Position numbers and translations under genes: made by a program | In this document: positions 43,646-51,269 of the stretch, piece by piece | Position numbering within the stretch: position 1 is the first letter of the stretch | Layout of the letters: each line of letters starts with the position of its first letter | Notes under the pieces: generated by a model | The model's input: the letters and a program-made list of their open reading frames with translations, nothing else | Told to the model about the DNA's origin: nothing | The model's database searches: none | Origin: Rhodococcus_G sp042879035 | GTDB taxonomy: Bacteria > Actinomycetota > Actinomycetes > Mycobacteriales > Mycobacteriaceae | NCBI RefSeq assembly: GCF_042879035.1 | Contig: NZ_JBIAOU010000015.1 | Coordinates: forward strand, 50,300-114,299 | DNA: 64,000 nt | Direction: 5' to 3'

Positions 43646-43942
43646 ACGGCAAGCCTACGGCGGGCGCCCGCCCACGGAGGTCTGCCCGATCGAACCCACA
43701 CCCGCCATTCCGTGTCTCACGAACAGACGACACGAGAGCCGCACTCGCGCCACTCCACCGTGCCTGTTCTCCGCTCTGGGCCCGCTCAGCGGCGTCAGCT
43801 ATTCGACCGACACTCACGTTTCGGGAATTGTCGGCAATCCACCAGCACTGAAGAAACCTGTCGGAAGCGGTAGCTAATATTCGCTACTCCAAACTTTTTT
43901 CGTATCGATTCACGACTCCGTCGCAACTTCCGAGGAGAAACC
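43646..43942. other. Noncoding gap between divergent pnuC and Ltp-like genes
   Basis: No supported gene. The gap is A/T-rich near 43865-43905 with GTAGCTAATATTCGCTAC, an inverted repeat of five bases, and a T-run (CTTTTTT). This is likely promoter territory of the rightward gene. A ribosome-binding site GAGGAGAAACC precedes ATG 43943. Confidence 0.5.
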
Positions 43943-44638
43943 ATGACCGTCCCCCACCACCCGAACGCCTACCCTCCGCCACCACCTGGCTATCAGCCGG
44001 ACACCCCGGCGAAGAAGCGGAAGAAGTGGCCGTGGATCGTCGGCGCCGTCGTTCTCGTCTTCGTCCTCGCCGCCGCCTTCGGCGCGGGAGACAAGAAGAA
44101 GGACGGCACGGCAACCGCGGCCGAAGCGAGTAGCCAGGCTTCAGCCACCGGCATCGCAACATCCAAGGCACCCGGCACCACGACGGTGCCGGTCATCGTC
44201 GCACCGGTCACGACAGTCGCGCCCGTCACCACCCTCGTGCCGGTCACCACCGTCGCGCCGGTCGCCCCCGCGCGGACCTACATCCCTCCGCTGACCACAG
44301 CAGTGCGTGCACCCGCAACCACGATCGCGCCTGCCCCGGCGAAGCCTCAGATCAGTTCCAGCCAGAGGAACGCCGTCCGGTCCGCCGAGCAGTACATCGA
44401 CATGATGGCCTTCTCCCGCAGCGGCCTGATCGAACAGCTCGAGTACGAGGGCTTCTCCACCGAGGATGCGACATACGCGGCGGACAGCCTCAACGCCGAT
44501 TGGAACGAGCAGGCCGCGCGGAGCGCTGAGCATTACCTCGAAATGACGTCGTTCTCGAAGTCGGGACTGATCGATCAGCTCGTATACGAAGGCTTCACGA
44601 GTGCGCAGGCCCAGTACGGAGCCGACGCCGCGTACTGA
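43943..44638 (+). CDS. Ltp-family (superinfection-exclusion-like) membrane protein with two Ltp repeats
   Basis: The 231-residue protein has a Pro-rich cytoplasmic N-terminus, one transmembrane helix (WIVGAVVLVFVLAAAFGAG), an extracellular Val/Thr/Pro linker with PVTTVAPVTT repeats, then two copies of the HTH-like Ltp repeat (SAEQYIDMMAFSRSGLIEQLEYEGFSTEDA and SAEHYLEMTSFSKSGLIDQLVYEGFTSAQA). In phage TP-J34 the same repeats block DNA injection by other phages; chromosomal copies are also common in Gram-positive bacteria, often of unknown role. Anchor type: N-terminal TM rather than lipobox. Confidence 0.85.
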   Translation: MTVPHHPNAYPPPPPGYQPDTPAKKRKKWPWIVGAVVLVFVLAAAFGAGDKKKDGTATAAEASSQASATGIATSKAPGTTTVPVIVAPVTTVAPVTTLVPVTTVAPVAPARTYIPPLTTAVRAPATTIAPAPAKPQISSSQRNAVRSAEQYIDMMAFSRSGLIEQLEYEGFSTEDATYAADSLNADWNEQAARSAEHYLEMTSFSKSGLIDQLVYEGFTSAQAQYGADAAY

Positions 44639-44710
44639 CCGCCGCGGTCGGGCCGGGACGCCCTGATCTGAGTGTCCGTGCGGATGCGACTCGCGGTTCG
44701 CGGCGTGAGA

Positions 44711-45468
44711 TCAGCGGTAGTCCCGGGCCCGGGCTCGGGCAGTGGCCGCGTCGGTACCGAGTTCAGCCCGCGCATCGGGGTTGAGCGCGTAGTGGCGGAC
44801 GAGGTGGTGGAGCAGGACCGGGTCGACGGCGAACTTCGACATGTCGACCTCGATCAGGGGTACCGGCGGTAGCCGGTCCACCCGGTAGAGCCGCGTCCGG
44901 TATCACGTTCCCATGGAGCGTTCGCGTACCCGATCGCCAGCGTCTCCGGGAACTGGTACTGCACGGCTTTCGCACCCACGATCGCACTCCACGGGAGGTA
45001 CGACTCGAAGCTCCACCCGCGATGCCGAATGCCCTCCCTCGACAGCTGAAGACCTCCACGCCGCACCCGCCCCGTCGCGATCGCGATCAGATAGCCGAAG
45101 GCGAACAGTCCCAGCGCCGCGGCGATCAGCGCAGCGCCCGGAAAGCCCGCGGCGTTGAGGAACAGCGCAACCGCTGCCCCGCCCGTCAGGCCCGCCATCA
45201 CCGTCATGAGCGCTGCGAGCAGACCGAACAGCAGCGACGGCTGCCGAATCTCGGTGACGTCGCTGCCGTCGACGGTGGTCGTGCGGATGTCGACATCGGT
45301 CCCGGACTGGCGACGCATGACGACTCCGGTCACGACACTCAGCACCAGTAGGAAAGCGAACAGGAACGCGAAAAGGGCAGGTACATACCAGCCTTCGGCG
45401 ATGCATCCGATGGCGGCGATCAACAGGAACAGCGCTAGCAGCCCGCACGCTCCAGCTGCGGCAGTCAC
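44711..45468 (-). pseudogene. PH-like membrane protein, frameshifted near its C-terminus
   Basis: Reading leftward from GTG 45468 (CTG/ATT upstream are alternatives), four hydrophobic segments (GACGLLALFLLIAAIG, LFAFLFAFLLVLSVVTGVV and others) precede a PH-like part (GGLQLSREGIRHRGWSFESYLPWSAIVGAKAV). The frame ends at YRRYP-stop, but the neighbouring frame continues PVPLIEVDMSKFAVDPVLLHHLVRHYALNPDARAELG to a stop at 44711. This is the expected end of such proteins (short-chain tail). One indel near 44880 separates them. A sequencing error is possible. Confidence 0.6.
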
Positions 45469-45521
45469 CCCGCGGCCGCTCCCCCGGTCCAGCCACTCCG
45501 TTTGGGCGCCCGAGCTGGTCG

Positions 45522-45668
45522 TCAGAATGCAGCATTCCAGGTGTCCTTCACCAGATCGCCGATTGCCATCGCGGTCTTCGCAACCGCGTCGACCGCGCTG
45601 CCGGCCTCGGTGAGAAGAGTGGTGATGTTTTCCAGTGCTGCCGGGTCCACGTGCAATGTCGATCCCAA
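45522..45668 (-). CDS. Small helical protein, WXG-like (48 residues)
   Basis: The TTG start at 45668 has GGGGGACGG upstream. The 48-residue product LGSTLHVDPAALENITTLLTEAGSAVDAVAKTAMAIGDLVKDTWNAAF forms one or two helices without a signal peptide. It is encoded directly upstream of the PH-like membrane protein. It resembles a shortened WXG-type partner, but no WxG is present, and the start codon is rare, so it may be a remnant. Confidence 0.4.
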   Translation of the reverse strand: MGSTLHVDPAALENITTLLTEAGSAVDAVAKTAMAIGDLVKDTWNAAF

Positions 45669-45788
45669 ACCGTCCCCCTGTTCGGTACTTGCCCGGTCCC
45701 CCGACCGGAAGGGAGATCCTAACCGGTTTCACGAACGGCAGTTCCACGCGCCGCCCGACGCGCGGATGACCCCTGGCACACTTCCTGT

Positions 45789-46478
45789 ATGAGCCCGAAC
45801 CCGATCGCCATCACCGTCACCGGCCACGCCGAGCGCGAGTTCGCCCCGAACCGCTGCACCGTGGTGCTGCGGGTGTACGCGGACGGCGCGACGCGGGAGG
45901 CCGCCGCCGAGCCGGCCGCGGCGGCGATCGCGACGGTCACCGAGCAGGTGATCGCGCTGCGCGAGCAGGACGACAGCCCCGTCAAGCGGTGGACGCTCGA
46001 CGAGATCCGGCACACCCGGCACCGCCCCTACAGCCAGAGCGGCAAGCCGAAGCCGTGGGTGTACCAGTCGTCGGCGTCGATCACGGTGACGTTCAGCGAC
46101 TTCCGCGGCATCGGCGCATTTGTCGAGCGGGCCGCCGAGAGCGAGGCCGTGAACGTGGAGCACCTGCGGTGGTGGGTCAGCCGCAAGGCGCAGGCGCGGC
46201 GGCTCGCGAAGGTACGTCACCTCGCCGTCCTGGACGCCATCACGAAGGCGCAGGGCTACACAGAGAGCCTCGGATTCGGCACGTTCCAAGCCGTCGCGAT
46301 CGCCGACCCCGGCATGCTCGGCGTGGCGCCGCCTCCTACCGCCCGCCCGGTCGGTGCGCCGATGATGCGGGCCGTCGCGACGCGGCTGGACGCCCCCGCC
46401 GGCGCCCCCGAGCTGGTGCTCGAGCCCGACCGGATCACCATCGTCGCCGACATCGAGGCCCGGTTCGAGGCATCGTGA
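45789..46478 (+). CDS. SIMPL (DUF541) domain protein
   Basis: The 229-residue cytosolic-type SIMPL protein has ITVTGHAEREFAPNRCTVVLRVYADG at the N-terminus, VYQSSASITVTFSDFRGI in the middle and the C-terminal ELVLEPDRITIVADIEARF, the standard DUF541 ends. It has no signal peptide, unlike the periplasmic E. coli YggE group. The family is associated with oxidative-stress tolerance but without known activity. Convergent with the HNH gene, 6 bp between stops. Confidence 0.87.
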   Translation: MSPNPIAITVTGHAEREFAPNRCTVVLRVYADGATREAAAEPAAAAIATVTEQVIALREQDDSPVKRWTLDEIRHTRHRPYSQSGKPKPWVYQSSASITVTFSDFRGIGAFVERAAESEAVNVEHLRWWVSRKAQARRLAKVRHLAVLDAITKAQGYTESLGFGTFQAVAIADPGMLGVAPPPTARPVGAPMMRAVATRLDAPAGAPELVLEPDRITIVADIEARFEAS

Positions 46479-46484
46479 CGGACG

Positions 46485-47135
46485 TCAGTTCGGAGGGTGG
46501 GTCGTGGCGCTGAGCCGGTACTCCCCCCGTGTGTGGACTGTCGCCCGGTACCACCTGGCGAGGTACTTGTCGGCGAACAGATCCGGATTCGCCTCGAGAT
46601 AGCCAGTGAACCATCCAGACAATCCGTCCCACTGCGTGTAGTCGCCGGGAGGGCTGAGCGTCCAGCCGAGCTCCTCGAGTGTCCAGTGTGCCTTCGCCGA
46701 GTTCCGCAGCATCGATGTCGATACCCAGTTCGACTCCTCGTCGGCGCCCCCGCGAGCGACTGGAACGAGATGGTCAATCGTCGGAAACAGCTCCCAGAAT
46801 GCGAAGTGGGACTGGGACATCAACCAGTTGGGATGTGCAGGAAACTCTCCCGGCATGATCACCGAAAGTGCACGCAGCGCAGCTGGGTGAACCAGTTTCG
46901 TTCCGCTGTAGCGATCGAGGAATCCGTCACGGTAGAAGACCCGCAGACACTGCCTGTCGGTGTACCGGCGTGACGACTTCGCTACCGGAGTAAACGGATA
47001 CTCACGTCCCAGAATCAGGCGTCCCTCCTCCAGGTCGCCGGCGTCGACGGCGGCCACCACGCGTGCGAGAATCTCGGCTCTCGCCGCGGGCGCGGCGCCG
47101 TCGATGTTCGGGATATCCGGGCTCTCACTGGACAT
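46485..47135 (-). CDS. HNH endonuclease
   Basis: The 216-residue protein has an HNH core: PTIDHLVPVARGGADEESNWVSTSMLRNSAKA (DH...N...N), preceded by a helical N-terminal domain with a basic RRYTDRQCLRVFYRDGFLDRYSG. The metal-binding zinc knuckle cysteines of some HNH enzymes are missing, so the fold is the simple ββα-Me type. It could be a phage, restriction or homing nuclease. Composition is a little less GC-rich than the flanks, suggesting acquisition. It is isolated, convergent with the SIMPL gene. Confidence 0.8.
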   Translation of the reverse strand: MSSESPDIPNIDGAAPAARAEILARVVAAVDAGDLEEGRLILGREYPFTPVAKSSRRYTDRQCLRVFYRDGFLDRYSGTKLVHPAALRALSVIMPGEFPAHPNWLMSQSHFAFWELFPTIDHLVPVARGGADEESNWVSTSMLRNSAKAHWTLEELGWTLSPPGDYTQWDGLSGWFTGYLEANPDLFADKYLARWYRATVHTRGEYRLSATTHPPN

Positions 47136-47393
47136 GATCAGTGGAATGGGACGAGTTCGAACCCTGGCGCGCGGTCATGCGTCCTCCTCCGGACCAGACA
47201 CAGTCGTGGGCCGACAGCGAAACATTGCAATTGGTCCGGATTCTAACCAGGCGGTATGGGATCTGCGCTCTCTGCGGTTGGAGCACACTCGAGGGCCATG
47301 CGCCTGGGCCTCCTGAGCCCCGCTTGCCAGGCAGTCTGGGGTTATGTCGTCGGGCATCAGTGACACCGGCGGATGACGCTCACACGCCGTGAC

Positions 47394-48041
47394 CTACGTG
47401 GAAGTCTTCCTCCGGCCCGTCGTGACAGCGATGCCGAGCTTCGGGGCACGAGGAAGGCGCCCGTGCGCGGTCGATGCCCGGAAGCCGTCGATCGCGAGCG
47501 CGGCGTACCGGCGGGCCGCCGCCTGTCGGCTGTCCAGTGGCAGCGACGCCAGCCCGCGGGCGGCCACCAGCACCAGCACGACGTCGTCGATGACGAAGTC
47601 CGGGCGCAACTCCCCGGCCGCCTGAGCCCGCCAGGCCAGTTCGGCGACCTTGCGGAACAACGTCGCGCGGTGCGCGGCGAAGCCGCCGGCCTCCCGGTCC
47701 TCGGACATGAACGCCTCGACGAAACCGTGGTTGCGGACGTTGACGACGACGGTCTGTTCGATGACCGTGCAGAAACCCCGCCACGGGTCCGGGTCGGCGG
47801 CGCCGTCGTCGACGATGTCCCGGCAGGCCCGCAGTTCCTGCGCGAATGCCTCCTCGACGAGGTCCTGTTTGGTCGGGAACCGGCGATACAGGGTCGCGGG
47901 GCCGACACCGGCGCGGCGCGCGATCTCCCGCATCGTGACCGCCAGCCCGTGCTCGGAGAACAGTGCCTTCGCGGCGTCCATCACTCGGTCGCGGTTGTCC
48001 TGGGCGTCGGCGCGCAGCATGTGAGGCAGTTGGTCGGTCAT
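47394..48041 (-). CDS. TetR-family transcriptional regulator
   Basis: The 215-residue repressor has an N-terminal HTH: RDRVMDAAKALFSEHGLAVTMREIARRAGVGPATLYRRFPTKQDLVEEAF, textbook TetR. The C-terminal ligand domain is helical. It is divergent from an oxidoreductase gene with a palindromic operator between them (48059-48078), so it most likely represses that gene and itself. ATG 48041 is chosen for the preceding GGGGAAGTGAGAG; a longer ATG at 48077 lies in the operator. Confidence 0.9.
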   Translation of the reverse strand: MTDQLPHMLRADAQDNRDRVMDAAKALFSEHGLAVTMREIARRAGVGPATLYRRFPTKQDLVEEAFAQELRACRDIVDDGAADPDPWRGFCTVIEQTVVVNVRNHGFVEAFMSEDREAGGFAAHRATLFRKVAELAWRAQAAGELRPDFVIDDVVLVLVAARGLASLPLDSRQAAARRYAALAIDGFRASTAHGRLPRAPKLGIAVTTGRRKTST

Positions 48042-48058
48042 GACTCTCACTTCCCCTA

Positions 48059-48078
48059 AGTGGACGGGACCGTCCACT
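48059..48078. promoter_or_regulatory. TetR operator palindrome
   Basis: AGTGGACG-GGAC-CGTCCACT is a perfect 8-bp inverted repeat between the divergent TetR and oxidoreductase genes, 18 bp before the TetR ATG. TetR regulators typically bind such GTGGAC/GTCCAC half-sites. Confidence 0.8.
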
Positions 48079-48124
48079 ACGTTCGCGAGAGAAGCTTACC
48101 GACGCAACAGAAATGGAGCCACCC

Positions 48125-49090
48125 ATGCGGGCGATAGCGATACGACGATTCGGAGATCCCGACGGCATGGAGGTGATCGACGTCCCGGAACCTGAACCCG
48201 GACCCGAACAGGTCGTGCTGCGCACCGAGGCGATCGGGGTCGGCGGGGTGGACGCCGTCATCCGTCGCGGCACCCTGGCGGGCTACGGATTCACCGAAGG
48301 CCTGATCCCCGGCAGCGAGGTCGCCGGCACCGTGACGGCGGTCGGCGACGGTGTCGACGCCTCGTGGGTCGGGCGCCGGGTGTGGGCGTTCACCGGCACC
48401 GGCGGTGGGTACGTCGAGCAGGCCGTCGCCCGGGTCGACGATATCGTCGCGCTGCCCGACGAGCTGACGTCGATCGACGCGGTCACCGCCGGAAGTTCCT
48501 CCACCGTCGCGTATTTCGCGTTGACGCATGCACGCTTCAACGCCGGGGAGTCCGTGCTCGTCCGCGGTGCGGCAGGCAGCATCGGCATCGCGACGGTCGA
48601 ACTCGCCGCCCGCGGCGGCGCCGGCGCCATCGCCGTCACCACCTCCTCACCCGAACGCGGCCGGCGGCTTGCCGACCTCGGCGCGACCCACGTCCTCGAC
48701 CGCTCCGGCGCCGGCGACCCGTCCGCCCCGGAGTCCTTCGACGTGATCATCGACATCGTCGCCGGCAACGACCTCCCGCTCTTCATCGACCGGCTCGCAC
48801 CAAACGGCAGGTATGTCCTCGTCGGGCTCGTCGCAGGTCCGCCGCCGGCGGACTTCGGCACCCGGCTGATGAGCTCGTTCCAGCAGTCCCGCACGTTCTC
48901 CACCTTCAGCCTTGACACCGTCCCCGTCGCCGAGCGGGACCGCGTGCGTGCCGAGCAGCTCGCCGCCACGGCCCGCGGCGACCTGCACGCGGTCGTACAC
49001 CAGGTCCTCCCCCTGGAGAAGGCCGCCGACGCGCACCGGCAGATGGACGACGGCACGGTTATCGGCCGGATCGTCCTCACCCCGAACTGA
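48125..49090 (+). CDS. NADPH:quinone reductase-like zinc-independent alcohol dehydrogenase (MDR superfamily)
   Basis: The 321-residue medium-chain dehydrogenase begins MRAIAIRRFGDPDGMEVIDVPEPEPG and continues with the GroES-like half (PGSEVAGTVTAVGDGV), the Rossmann loop VLVRGAAGSIGIATVELA and a C-terminal LEKAADAHRQMDDGTVIGRIVL. No zinc ligands are visible, so it is of the quinone oxidoreductase type. ATG 48125 has GGAG upstream; 48113 is an alternative. Probably induced when the TetR repressor senses a small molecule, perhaps a quinone. Confidence 0.88.
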   Translation: MRAIAIRRFGDPDGMEVIDVPEPEPGPEQVVLRTEAIGVGGVDAVIRRGTLAGYGFTEGLIPGSEVAGTVTAVGDGVDASWVGRRVWAFTGTGGGYVEQAVARVDDIVALPDELTSIDAVTAGSSSTVAYFALTHARFNAGESVLVRGAAGSIGIATVELAARGGAGAIAVTTSSPERGRRLADLGATHVLDRSGAGDPSAPESFDVIIDIVAGNDLPLFIDRLAPNGRYVLVGLVAGPPPADFGTRLMSSFQQSRTFSTFSLDTVPVAERDRVRAEQLAATARGDLHAVVHQVLPLEKAADAHRQMDDGTVIGRIVLTPN

Positions 49091-49190
49091 GAGAACAGAT
49101 CACCCACGCTTTGCTCCGTGCCGCGCTTTGCCGGCGCGCCGTACGGCGAGGCGCGGTCGTCCTGGCGGCACTCGCTGCCATCATGTCCGC

Positions 49191-49961
49191 ATGCATCCGT
49201 TCGACGAGGGTTTCGAGCCGCCCGAGGACTGCGTGCTGTGGTGCAGCACGCGGCAATACGACATTCACGTCCTCGACGACGGCGCCGTCGTCGACCTGGA
49301 CTGGTGGAATCGGCACCTCGACCGCGGCGAGCACGAGATCCGGCTCAAGGGTCGGGACCTGGACGGCCGCGTCGTCAGCGGCGGCAAGGCAACGATCCTG
49401 CGCAACGACCTGCGTCTCGGCAGCGAGCTCGTCGACACCGACCACGCCGGGCTCGGCCTGCTGTTCCTGTGCGCGGCGTGGCAGTCCGGCCACACCAGCC
49501 GGCAGGTGCGGCGCCGATTTCCGGACGTCCGAAACCCGCACGCCGCGAAGGGCACCGACCCGCTCGGAACCATCAAGGCCGTGCTCGACCACTGCTCGAA
49601 GCACAAGCGGCTGCCCGACGTCCCGGGCGGCTCGTGGTCGGGGTGGCCGGACACACCGGGTGTCGGCGTGGTGCTCCTCGCCGCGTACCTGTCGGCGGTC
49701 GGCGCGACCGTCGACACGCGGGCCGCCCAGTTGGTCGACCAGCACGGCGTGTCCACCCTCATCCACCAGGGCTGGCTGGAGAACCCCGCGGTCACCGGCT
49801 TCACACTCCGCCGGTACACCCGCTACGTCGACGTCCTCGACTCCTGGGCCGCACAGGCGCAGACCCGGCCCGAACTCGTCGAACGCTGGCTCGTCGAACG
49901 CTGGGCCGCACGCCTGCACGAGGCGCGGACCGGGGCGCTGGCCGAACCGACCCTGTTCTGA
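49191..49961 (+). CDS. Conserved hypothetical protein, 256 residues
   Basis: The Trp/Arg-rich cytosolic protein has MHPFDEGFEPPEDCVLWCSTRQYDIHVLDDGAVVDLDWWNRHLDRGEHEIRLKG at the N-terminus, a middle segment with a helix-turn pattern (TSRQVRRRFPDVRNPHAAKGTDPLGTIKAVLDHC), and a C-terminal LRRYTRYVDVLDSWAAQAQTRPELVERWL. It ends in LAEPTLF, echoing the TLFDEPN ends of the YbjN-like paralogs, which may be coincidence. I do not recognise the family. A weak ribosome-binding site lies before ATG 49191. Confidence 0.5.
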   Translation: MHPFDEGFEPPEDCVLWCSTRQYDIHVLDDGAVVDLDWWNRHLDRGEHEIRLKGRDLDGRVVSGGKATILRNDLRLGSELVDTDHAGLGLLFLCAAWQSGHTSRQVRRRFPDVRNPHAAKGTDPLGTIKAVLDHCSKHKRLPDVPGGSWSGWPDTPGVGVVLLAAYLSAVGATVDTRAAQLVDQHGVSTLIHQGWLENPAVTGFTLRRYTRYVDVLDSWAAQAQTRPELVERWLVERWAARLHEARTGALAEPTLF

Positions 49962-50004
49962 CGCGAGGCTCGCGCTCGGTGTCGTCTGCTGCTACGTCGG
50001 TACA

Positions 50005-50221
50005 CCCCGGGCAATCGGGTCTCCTGCAGATGCCAGAGGCCACCGTCCTCCGGCATCTGGAACTCCGGCAGCGCGAGAACATCCGACTTCGGTGGACCGT
50101 TCAACCCCAGAATCATTCGAGCGAGTGCTGTTGTCTCGCATCGCCCGGTCGCGATCGACGCCAGCATCCCGTTGTAGATCAGATCCCACAGGGCCGGGTT
50201 GGCGTCCAGCACCTTCGTTGA
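50005..50221 (-). pseudogene. Unidentified gene fragment abutting an IS remnant
   Basis: On the minus strand, KVLDANPALWDLIYNGMLASIATGRCETTALARMILGLNGPPKSDVLALPEF reads as genuine protein sequence, then continues into low-quality frame. It begins at the junction with the transposase remnant at 50220. No start codon or ribosome-binding site lies ahead of it. Family unknown. Confidence 0.35.
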
Positions 50222-50372
50222 CAATCCTCGGACACTGCGGCCCCGTCGAGGCATCAACGGCCGACTCGAGCACCTGCGTGGCATCGCCCACGGATTCCGC
50301 AACCTCGACCACTACATCGTGCGGTCGTTGATCCACTCCGGCCAGCTTCAGGAACGGACCAACGCACTCTGA
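50220..50372 (+). pseudogene. ISL3-family transposase, C-terminal remnant
   Basis: The last 50 residues of an ISL3 transposase, INGRLEHLRGIAHGFRNLDHYIVRSLIHSGQL, match the family's conserved end and stop at 50370-50372. The 5' nine-tenths is missing. It lies directly upstream of the less GC-rich restriction-modification region, marking an old insertion edge. The following 168 bp (50373-50540) hold no gene that I can support. Confidence 0.75.
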
Positions 50373-50540
50373 ATCAGGAAGAGCCACTAAATCTATGCAA
50401 GTCAGGACGTCTTGAGGTCCCCACTTCTCACGCTGGACATCTGTCTACCCTCCGTCGATCGGGAAGAGAAACTTTGCAAAGCCTTCCATGGCGCAAGCGA
50501 GCAGGTGCCGAGTACTTCGTTCCAAGAGCTGAGGGCCCAG

Positions 50541-51269
50541 TCAGGCCCCAACCCACGTTTCATGGCTGAGTGGCGCGCCGTTGAGCTCCTTGCGCCGCTC
50601 GCGCCAGTCGGACATGTGTTGGTCCATCAGCGTGATGAACCGCTCACCGTGGTGGCGTTCGAAGTAGTGCGTCATCTCGTGGACGACGATGTACTCCAGG
50701 CACTTTGGATCCTTCTTAGCAAGTTCGACATTGAACCAGATGTGTCGGGTCTCGCGGTTGCAGGATCCCCACTTGGTCTTCATTCGTCGGATCGTCCACT
50801 TCGGCACCGTCACGCCGAGTTCCTGCTCCCATTTGGCGACGAGGACGGGAATCGCCTGTCGGAGTTGGTCTCGGTACCACTTGTCGAGGTAGCCGCGACG
50901 CTTCTCGGCCTGGGTGTCAGTGGGCACGTAGAGCACTAGTCTCTCGCCGTCGATCTCGAAGTGTGCCCGTCCCGGCCGCTCGACGACCTTGAGCCGGCGA
51001 CGAACACCCCACAGGTAGTGTGATTCGCCGGTCACCATCTCCCGCTCGGACTGCCGCGCGGCGGAGCGCAGCTGTTCGCGCTGTCGTCTGATCCACGACA
51101 GTCGCTGGATCACCGCCAGACGCACCTGGTCGTCGTCGAATCGCTCCGGCGCGGCGACACGGACGCGGCCCATCGGTGGGTAGACGCCGATGTGCAGGTT
51201 CTTGATGTCCTTGTAGACGACATCGATATCGATGCCGCGGACGGTGAGATACGCCTTAGCGGTACTCAT
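50541..51269 (-). CDS. DUF45/YgjP-like zinc metallopeptidase of the type I RM operon
   Basis: The 242-residue protein with HExxH motif VHEMTHYFERHHGERF (two histidines and glutamate, third histidine about 10 residues on) belongs to the YgjP/DUF45 (WLM-related) metallopeptidases. MKTKWGSCN and WFNVELAK are family landmarks. It is encoded after hsdR with a 14-nt overlap in the operon. It is commonly linked to type I restriction systems, where a role in turnover or processing of the complex has been suggested by context only. Confidence 0.85.
   Translation of the reverse strand: MSTAKAYLTVRGIDIDVVYKDIKNLHIGVYPPMGRVRVAAPERFDDDQVRLAVIQRLSWIRRQREQLRSAARQSEREMVTGESHYLWGVRRRLKVVERPGRAHFEIDGERLVLYVPTDTQAEKRRGYLDKWYRDQLRQAIPVLVAKWEQELGVTVPKWTIRRMKTKWGSCNRETRHIWFNVELAKKDPKCLEYIVVHEMTHYFERHHGERFITLMDQHMSDWRERRKELNGAPLSHETWVGA

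Noticed and set aside
47141..47392. 83-residue open frame with CALCG between HNH and TetR genes
   Set aside because: The start is 5 bp from the divergent HNH start with no good ribosome-binding site. The cysteines do not form a complete zinc site. Could be a remnant, but support is too weak.
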